Assembly: GCA_902806565.1 (NCBI GenBank)
Contig: CADCXA010000050.1
Coordinates: forward strand, 1-64,000
DNA: 64,000 bases
DNA from: Hypoxylon rubiginosum
Taxonomy: Eukaryota; Ascomycota; Sordariomycetes; Xylariales; Hypoxylaceae
Direction: 5' to 3'
The translations under genes and the position numbers were made by a program. Below the pieces are notes generated by a model that was not told the origin of the DNA, searched no databases, and saw only the letters and a list, made by a program, of their open reading frames with translations. This document shows, in pieces, positions 57,741-64,000 of the stretch (positions are counted from its first letter, which is position 1; the number at the start of each line of letters is the position of its first letter).

Positions 57741-58940
57741 ATGATGAAAGCTATCGAGGTAGTCGAAAAGGGCAAGGTCGAGGTCCGGGAAGTGCCTAAG
57801 CCCAGCTTGCGCGACGGTTGGCTGCTCGTCAAGGTGAAGGCGGTCGGCATCAACCCCGCAGATTGGAAAAACTTCCACTGGCGCGGGGAACCCGGCAGCA
57901 GAGTTGGATTGGATTTCGTTGGGACGGTAGAGGAACTTGGCGAGAATGTGTCAAGGCCGTTCAAGAAGGGAGACCGCGTTTCAGGATGGGTCCGGTCTGG
58001 GTGAGTCGCGATATCGCGCCGTCACCATGCATAGGACTTTTTGTGACTAATGCTCGACCTGGGCCTCACTCGATGTAGGGATTTAAACGACCCCAAGGCT
58101 GGCGCTTTCGCGGAGTACTGTATTGTCCAGGAGCATATCCCGTTCAAGGTTCCCGACAACATTAGCGACGAGGAGGCCGCCACGCTCAGCGTTTCCATAT
58201 CGACAGTAGTAGGTCGCCCACTTCCGGGTCATCTATCAAGATGAGTTACCGTACGATAGATAGCTAACGGTTCCTAACAGGCGCAAGGCCTTTACAAGGT
58301 CCTCGGCCTGCCGTGGCCCAACAAGCCGGCGCAGACGCCCGTCCCGATCCTCATCCACGGCGGGTCGACGGCGACGGGGATGTACGGCATCCAGTACGCC
58401 AAGGCGTCGGGGATGAAAGTCATCACAACGGCGTCGCCGCGCAACTTCGAGCTCGTCAAGTCGCTCGGCGCCGACGCCGTCTTCGACTACAACTCGCCGA
58501 CGACCGCCGCGGACATCCGGGCGCTCACGGACAACAAGCTGGCGCTGGCCTGGGCGTGCGCGGCCGACGGCGAGGAGCTCATCGCCGGGGCGCTGAGCGA
58601 CGAGGTCCCGAGCAAGTACGCGTCCATCGTGTCTTTCGCCGACAAGGACCGGGTCGGCAAGCTGAACCCCAAGATCGGGGTGCTGCGCGTGCATCTCGCG
58701 TACGACGTCTTCGGCGGGGAGTACCTGTGGCCCAGCGGCCCCATGGTCCCCGAGCCCGACATCGCCGAGTACGTCGGCAGGTTCCTGGAGCTGAGCCCCG
58801 GGCTGCTGGAGAGCGGCACCGTCAAGCCCATCCGCACCGTCGTCAACAAGGGCGGCAGCGGGCTCGAGGGCGTGGTTAAGGGGCTCGATGAGTTGCGGAC
58901 GAACGGGATCAGCGCCGCGAAGCTGGTTTATACTCTATGA
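57741..58940 (+). CDS. ToxD-like zinc-type alcohol dehydrogenase / enoyl reductase
   Basis: Three exons (57741-58000, 58079-58208, 58281-58940) give 349 residues; introns are 78 and 72 nt. The N-terminal GroES-like part contains VREVPKPSLRDGWLLVKVKAVGINPADWK and GLDFVGTVEELGENV. The cofactor part contains the glycine-rich PVLIHGG-type stretch (PILIHGGSTATGMYGIQYA), and ASPRNFELVKSLGADAVFDYNSP follows. It lacks the usual cysteine/histidine zinc ligands, as in quinone reductases and trans-acting enoyl reductases such as ToxD or LovC. Some relatives act with polyketide synthases; many are stand-alone NADPH reductases. No PKS is in this window. Two ATGs occur in a row; either may start. Exon 3 is far more GC-rich than exon 1. 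Confidence 0.88.
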
Positions 58941-59153
58941 GGGCCGAGGCTTGCTGGCGTGGTGACGAAATTGAAAAAGCGAGTCCCTTTAAATGAACGT
59001 GCTGAGTGAGGTATGTACCTAGGTAGGTACTTAAATTTGTACGGACATATAATAAAGAACGATTCTGGAAAGCATATGCAAGCGAGAATTGTATTCAAAC
59101 AACCTAACAGCTTGGTCTATCTACTACCAACCTATTCTCTAAGCTATCTCGCT

Positions 59154-59657
59154 TCAATGATTACTATCGGCCGACTGGGCCCTTTCTTTGCGCCTGTCGC
59201 TAAGTGCCTGGTGGTTTCGGCCGTCAGGCGGACCGTCGACCCGCTTCGCCTTATGGAGCGCTCCGAACGGCGCCTTGAGTTCGGGATCCTCCTGCTCCGC
59301 ATGTAAGGCCTGTGGGGTATCACGCTCGTTCTCCCGCTTGGTTCTCGAGCGCTCTGCCGGGTTTAGAGTAGGACTCGGTACGTTCGTCGAGGTGACGGGC
59401 TTGGTCGTCCTCATGGAGAACCATGCGAGCGCGGGGATGGCGACGGCGACTAACGCGATGATGCTGGGCAATTGTTCAGTTAGCAAGAATGACCACGGCG
59501 TGTTTGGATAGTTCATGTAAAGGGAATGTAGTTCATACACTGTCCGATTGTTCCCTCCGTGAGATAGGGGAGGACGCTTGTCGGAATAAGCCCTCCTAAA
59601 TGGCATTTGCTGTTGAGTCCTGTGTACGGTTTGGGGTAGAGCGTTTGTCGAAAACAT
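59154..59657 (-). CDS. Hypothetical single-TM protein
   Basis: Single frame of 167 residues. The N-terminus (MFSTNALPQTVHRTQQQMPFRRAYSDKR in part) is basic with almost no acidic residues, like a mitochondrial presequence. One hydrophobic segment lies at about 63-80 (LPSIIALVAVAIPALAWF). The C-terminal half is charged and probably disordered (KRENERDTPQA, AEQEDPELKAPFG). The length and composition are consistent with a small membrane protein, possibly mitochondrial, but no family is recognised and it could be non-coding. Confidence 0.45.
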   Translation of the reverse strand: MFSTNALPQTVHRTQQQMPFRRAYSDKRPPLSHGGNNRTVYELHSLYMNYPNTPWSFLLTEQLPSIIALVAVAIPALAWFSMRTTKPVTSTNVPSPTLNPAERSRTKRENERDTPQALHAEQEDPELKAPFGALHKAKRVDGPPDGRNHQALSDRRKERAQSADSNH

Positions 59658-60385
59658 GATGAGATAGGGCTATATATTGGTAGATACCAATAGTAAGTAG
59701 ACCTTGCAATTAGGGTATGGAGTTGAAGATGGTGACTTAGTCAAATGCGTAGAGTAACAATTTGCATGTTTTATAAGGGATTTGTGAGCTACTTACTTCT
59801 TTCGCAAACCTTAAAGTCTATGAAGTCATTATAACATTCTAACTTGGCTTAGTGGCAAACACTCTACATGCTTCCATTCCTAATACCATGTCTCACTGCT
59901 AATATTAACGAACTAACAAGAAGTAAAGGTGGTAAAAGTAAAAGATAGAAGAGAATAGGGTTTTAGTTTAGTTGAGGCTCATAGCTAGGATCAGTCTATT
60001 ATTAGAAGCCTGGTAAGAGCAAAGAATACGTGATATTTGAACATGTGTCTTATTCCGTTGAGACTTACATCAAAGGACTGTAGGTAGATAAGTTAGTTAG
60101 AGTACGATAGACTGTACCTAGTACCTACCTAGGTAAACAACGGTAAAACTGTTTAGGTAGTTGTCTAGGTACATATATTAAAAACCCAAGTAGGAAATTA
60201 TTACTTTATGCGAGATAAAAGTCTGATCATATATCATATTTTGCTTTTTCTCCTATTCCGCATTTGTCTTGCTGCTTGTTTATAATCGCGTTTCATAGCC
60301 TCGTCGCTAGGGGAAGAGCTGAGAGCTGACAGTTTGACTTGAGCAACACCACATCTTGACACTTGAGCAACATCACATTTCTATC
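59658..60385. other. Intergenic; tandem 24-bp repeat at gene start
   Basis: It contains a TACCTACCTAGGTAAA motif around 60121-60135 and two 24-bp units at 60337-60360 and 60361-60384, ending directly before the next start codon. Nothing else is seen. Confidence 0.55.
60337..60384 (+). repeat. 24-bp tandem pair before the start codon
   Basis: Two adjacent units share an 18-bp core with one mismatch (ACTTGAGCAACAYCACAT) and end immediately upstream of the ATG at 60386. The duplication sits in the 5' leader or core promoter. Confidence 0.65.
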
Positions 60386-61222
60386 ATGCCTCGCTGTCGT
60401 CAAACACTCCCACGCTGTGACCCGTGTAAGCGTCATAAACAAAGGGTAATCAAACCAATTACTAGCCACGGCTGACAGAAGACTCACATGCTCAATAGTG
60501 TTTATTTGCTCCAGGGAAGGAAGTGTGCAAAGGATGCTTGAGCAAAGGCTACAACTGCGGTACTAAGAAATTACGGAATCGATACAAATGTGATCATTGC
60601 CGGGATTTTGGTTTGAAGGTTTGTCTCTTACTATTCCGTTTTTATCGCGCTTGTTAATGTAAGTCAGTGTGACCCGAGACGCCGGGTCTGGCCAAGTAAA
60701 TGCGAGTATTGTGAAGCGGAAGACCTTCCGTGCACCGTTCCCCGGACCAAGAGACAAGCTGAGATTGCTCTTCGTGCGATCGATGACGGCGCTAGAAACG
60801 ATGAATCGAATGCCGAGAATGCGCTACACCAGACCATACACGTCTCGCCGGACTATGATACCTCTGCATTCGGGTCTCTGCGCTTTCAGCCAGGCTCTTC
60901 CGGCCCCGATTCCGATGAATCTGATTCGGACACTTTCACTATTATTCGCCCTGTGTCTCCAACAAAGAACACCACAGCGAGCGATGGGGATGCCGAGCCC
61001 AGTGAGCTCGAGCAACTGAGAAGTGTGATGCGGACAATGGAGGGCGAGTTCGAAGAAATTCTGAGAGCGGAAAAGCAGAAGCACCAAGATGAGATCAGAG
61101 CGCTAGAATCCAAACACCAGGAAGAGCGCCATCAGCTAGTTGAGAAATATGAAAAAAGGGTCGACCGCCTTCTTAACATCTTAGAGGAAATGAGACGATA
61201 CGATCGAAACGATCGAAACTAG
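60386..61222 (+). CDS. Tandem Zn2Cys6 protein with C-terminal coiled coil
   Basis: Three exons (60386-60445, 60499-60618, 60668-61222) give 244 residues; introns are 53 and 49 nt. The first cluster has cysteines at 11, 14, 21, 30, 33, 40 (CX2CX6CX8CX2CX6C), the second at 51, 54, 61, 72, 75, 82 (CX2CX6CX10CX2CX6C). Each is a full Zn2Cys6 (binuclear zinc) pattern; normal fungal regulators have one. Both introns are phase 0 and fall just before the third cysteine of each cluster, so exon 2 is exactly 40 codons, the repeat period. An acidic, Ser-rich linker (about 100-170) leads to a heptad-like coiled coil (about 172-240). There is no fungal-specific transcription-factor middle region. It is probably a small DNA-binding or dimerising regulator. 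Other acceptors downstream of 60498 exist, but only this one completes cluster 1. Confidence 0.75.
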
Positions 61223-61659
61223 TCAGATTTCGAATTTGATATTTGCGAATTCTCCACGGAAATCTCGACAATGCCGAGATATAAACTTGGCCCGAGCGGT
61301 GTCAGGGGTATGAGTACTTACTCATCCCGAATCAAACCCGAGGAGATGCAGGCGCTGAAGAAATGGGGGTTCGGGTTTCGGAAATAATAAGTTAACGGTT
61401 GAAGTTTACTAGACAACAGGTATGATAGTTTCAACAATAGCAATGAGCTGTCACTACGGTACGGCTTTAAGAGACGGGATGACTATGTATCGTAGGTCAG
61501 CTTGGGCTTTGGGGTTGTGGTATAAATCATGGCCGTTGTCTTGTCACATTCGTTTTCGTTATGAAGGTTAATAGAGCAGCTCCAACATCATAGCCTTTCC
61601 AAGCACTTCAAGTCCTATTTCTATTCATACTAGCTTGAAAATTCGATAACTCCCTTACC
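61223..61659. other. Intergenic and catalase promoter
   Basis: It contains TATAAATC at 61521-61528, about 132 bp before the catalase start, and no gene. Confidence 0.55.
61521..61528 (+). promoter_or_regulatory. TATA box candidate
   Basis: TATAAATC about 132-139 bp upstream of the catalase start codon. Inferred from sequence and position only. Confidence 0.4.
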
Positions 61660-63444
61660 ATGGCACAAGAGACAGTTCCACAAACGCCGTACTATACTCT
61701 AGCCGAGGGCGTTCCTCTTTCGAGGAATGACACTTCAACCCAGATTCGTACTGCTGGTGGTGGCGGTGGACATGTTCTCTTAACATCCACCCAGTTAATC
61801 GAGAACTTGGCACACTTCGCTCGGGAGAGGATCCCGGAGAGAGTTGTGCATGCCCACGCCGCCGGGGCGAGGGGATATTTCGAAGTCACGGACGACATAT
61901 CAGACCTTACCGATGCCGATTTCCTAACGGGCATTGGCAAGAAGACGGAAGTGCTTGCTCGCATCTCCACCGTTGGTCCCGAGCGAGGCTCTGCCGACAC
62001 TCTACGAGACTTTCGAGGGTTTGCTATGAAGTTCAAGACGAGACAGGGAAACCATGATTTCGTGTTCAACAATCAAGTATGTCGTCTCTTAACTATGGTT
62101 ATGTCTGTGTGAAGGTAATGTTGATAATGGTATAGCCGGTCTTCTTCGTTCGCGACCCTATCAAGTTCCCATCGTTGAATCGGAGTCATAAACGAGACCC
62201 GCGGACTAATAGTGAGTTAGAACTTTCATAGTTGTTACTGTTTTCCTAGTTACTGACTGCTAGTTGTAGTGTCTAGTTCCGACATGTTTTGGGATTTCCA
62301 CGTCAACAACCAGGAGAGTATTCACGCTCTGATGTTCCTATTTGGAGACCGGGGCATTCCATCGTCGGTGCGTCATGTGAACGCCTATAGCGGTAATACG
62401 TACATGTTTACCAAGTCCGATGGCTCCTACTGTTACGTTCGTATCCACTTCCTCACGAACCAGGGCATAAATTACCTCACAAGCGAAGAGGCAGCCGAGT
62501 TAGCAGGCACCGAACCCGACAAACATGTTGGCGACCTTCAGGAAGCTATTGGGTCGGGCGACTTACCCTCTTGGGATATGTACGTCCAAGTCATCCATCC
62601 GGAGGACATCGGAGATGCGCCCGTCGACATCTTCGACGCAACGAAGACTTGGCCTCTCTGGAAATACCCCCGGCGCAAGGTCGGCCGCATGGTGCTCGAC
62701 AAGAACCCGTCCAACTGGTTCGCGGAGATCGAGCAAGCTGCGTTCAGCCCTAGCAACATGGTCCCCGGCGTCGACGCGAGTCCCGATCCGCTGCTGCAGG
62801 CGCGGATGTTCGCGTACCCCGATGCTGCGCGGTATCGTCTGGGGGCCAACTACCAGTTCCTGCCTACCAACGCCGCCAAGAGAGAGGTCTACTGCCCGAT
62901 CGAGCGGGACGGCGCCATGAACTTTACGGCGAACTACGGTGGCGATCCGAACTACATCGGTACGAAACTCAAGCCTGTCCGATTCCTCAGCGCCGGGCAA
63001 GATGGACATGCTCGAACCCAGCGTCAAGATGCAAAGGATAGCAGTTCAAGCCCGAGAAGGCTCGACCAGGTCGCAACGGACAGCCTTCTGCCGGTGGTGT
63101 TCTCCTCGGAGGTGACTGATAAGGACTTTGAGCAGCCTAGAGCGCTGTGGAACGTGATGGGTAAGCAAGGGGGTGCCCAAGAGCGGTTCGTGGGCAACGT
63201 GTCGGCTCACCTCAGCGACGCGCATACGAAGTGGATCAGGGACGAGACCTACGGTACGTTATAACATCTCCTATTTCCCTTCTACCATCTCCGCGGGATG
63301 AAGAATGGTGTGGTGCTGACTCACTTTCATGCAGCAATGTTCAGACGTGTCGACGAGAAGTTGGGGCAGATGTTGGAGAGCACGACGGAGGCTGCCATCA
63401 GGGGCAAGCTCGAGAAGAATCTGCAGCAAACCACCCTGCATTGA
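61660..63444 (+). CDS. Catalase, small-subunit type
   Basis: Four exons (61660-62076, 62136-62211, 62270-63253, 63335-63444) give 528 residues. The distal-side site [18 protein letters not shown] carries catalytic H64; N138 in FNNQPVFFVRD is the conserved asparagine; the proximal heme ligand is Y359 in [12 protein letters not shown]. The length is that of small-subunit heme catalases (about 500), without the C-terminal flavodoxin-like domain of large ones. The product disproportionates hydrogen peroxide. There is no signal peptide, so it is cytosolic or peroxisomal; the C-terminus (QQTTLH) is not a canonical SKL. At intron 2, acceptor 62269 gives the usual spacing to DMFWDF, while 62263 would add two residues. 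Confidence 0.94.
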
Positions 63445-63663
63445 GTGACGGCTGCTGGCATTGAAGTTTAGTTCTAAGTGTGACTGTGCAAGAGGTAGAA
63501 TGTAGTTACTTCATAAAGCTTAGTGTCTCTGTAATACAACCTCTCCTCTAATTTACCGAGGGATACAACACGATGTTGATATATAGGATGTGGACAGTCT
63601 AGAATTACCCTAAGCTGTCCTCTACCCAACCACCTAATCAATCACCGCTATTATGCTTCGTCC

Positions 63664-64000
63664 TTAAGACTCTGAAGATAGCATTCGTCGAGTGACATCG
63701 TTATTCCGTGGCACAAACCGCACTGTTCTCGCCTTCGGGCCCGCGATGGGGTTTTCCCGAGTCAGGAGACCTTCAATAGGGTCCGCAACGATGGGATCCA
63801 TCGTGTCTTCTGCTGGTAGAATCTGGAAGTGCGCGATAAGATGAAGGAAGACGGCATAGAGTGCTTTAGTAGCAACGTGGCTCGCTACACACATGCGTCC
63901 TCCTATTCCAAAGGCATACTGATGACGGTTCGCCGTCTGGTCTCCGTCCATCCATCGCTCCGGCGCGAACGTGTTAGGATCGGAAAAGACGGACGAGTCT
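63664..64000 (-). CDS. Cytochrome P450, 3' part (partial)
   Basis: Runs off the right edge; only the C-terminal ~111 residues are present. They include the PERF-type motif (FAPERW) and the heme-binding loop FGIGGRMC with the cysteine thiolate ligand, followed by helix L (VASHVATKALYAVFLHLIAHF). The residue after the usual glycine position is unusual (CVA rather than CxG). The end (PIEGLLTRENP, VRFVPRN) resembles fungal P450s of the CYP504/phenylacetate-hydroxylase kind, but that assignment is tentative. It is convergent with the catalase gene (219 bp between stops). It acts with an NADPH reductase at the ER membrane. Confidence 0.9.
   Translation of the reverse strand, partial: DSSVFSDPNTFAPERWMDGDQTANRHQYAFGIGGRMCVASHVATKALYAVFLHLIAHFQILPAEDTMDPIVADPIEGLLTRENPIAGPKARTVRFVPRNNDVTRRMLSSES

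Noticed and set aside
58313..58879. 188-codon Arg-rich plus-strand frame
   Set aside because: Out-of-frame shadow of exon 3 of the ToxD-like reductase.
1..64000. CRISPR arrays, prokaryotic operons, rRNA genes
   Set aside because: None seen; gene structure, introns and gene content are eukaryotic.

Overview
The window looks like nuclear DNA of a filamentous ascomycete (Pezizomycotina, most likely Sordariomycetes; the order cannot be settled from sequence alone). The reasons are many short GT-AG introns (about 49-142 nt) with CTRAY-type branch points, a very AT-rich block with the signature of repeat-induced point mutation (RIP), and a typical gene set: alternative oxidase, CRZ1, URC4, MDM31, a CAP59-type mannosyltransferase, a ToxD-like reductase and Zn2Cys6 proteins.

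Layout. Positions 1-15630 are RIP-degraded repeats with no genes, ending at an abrupt edge. The accessory-looking stretch from 15.6 to 36 kb holds a possible gene relic at the edge, a DUF3176 membrane protein, a FAH-family enzyme, an intron-bearing tRNA-Gln(TTG), a phytanoyl-CoA dioxygenase-like enzyme, an unrecognised beta-rich protein, a secreted M35-type metalloprotease, a degenerate ~30-bp repeat array, URC4 (DUF1688), an orphan gene, the peroxisomal protein PXMP4 and a GT69 mannosyltransferase. From 36 to 50 kb the genes are mostly conserved housekeeping genes: a methyltransferase, LSM6 divergent from a Rad60-like SUMO-like protein, PNO1 divergent from MDM31, eIF3j, and alternative oxidase. 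A 4.7-kb gene-free interval rich in short tandem repeats leads into CRZ1. The right end (57.7-64 kb) holds a ToxD-like reductase, a small one-TM protein, a tandem Zn2Cys6 protein, a catalase and the 3' end of a cytochrome P450. This could be the edge of a metabolic or stress-related cluster.

How the genes fit together. There is no operon logic. LSM6, PNO1 and eIF3j serve RNA splicing or decay, ribosome assembly and translation. AOX and MDM31 are mitochondrial. PXMP4 and catalase relate to peroxisomes or peroxide. CRZ1 is the calcium/calcineurin transcription factor. The most unusual item is the 244-residue protein at 60386-61222. It carries two complete Zn2Cys6 clusters exactly 40 residues apart, and each is interrupted by a phase-0 intron immediately before its third cysteine, so the middle exon is exactly one repeat unit. 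No confirmed new system is claimed. All gene models are hand-spliced from the sequence without transcript or database support.
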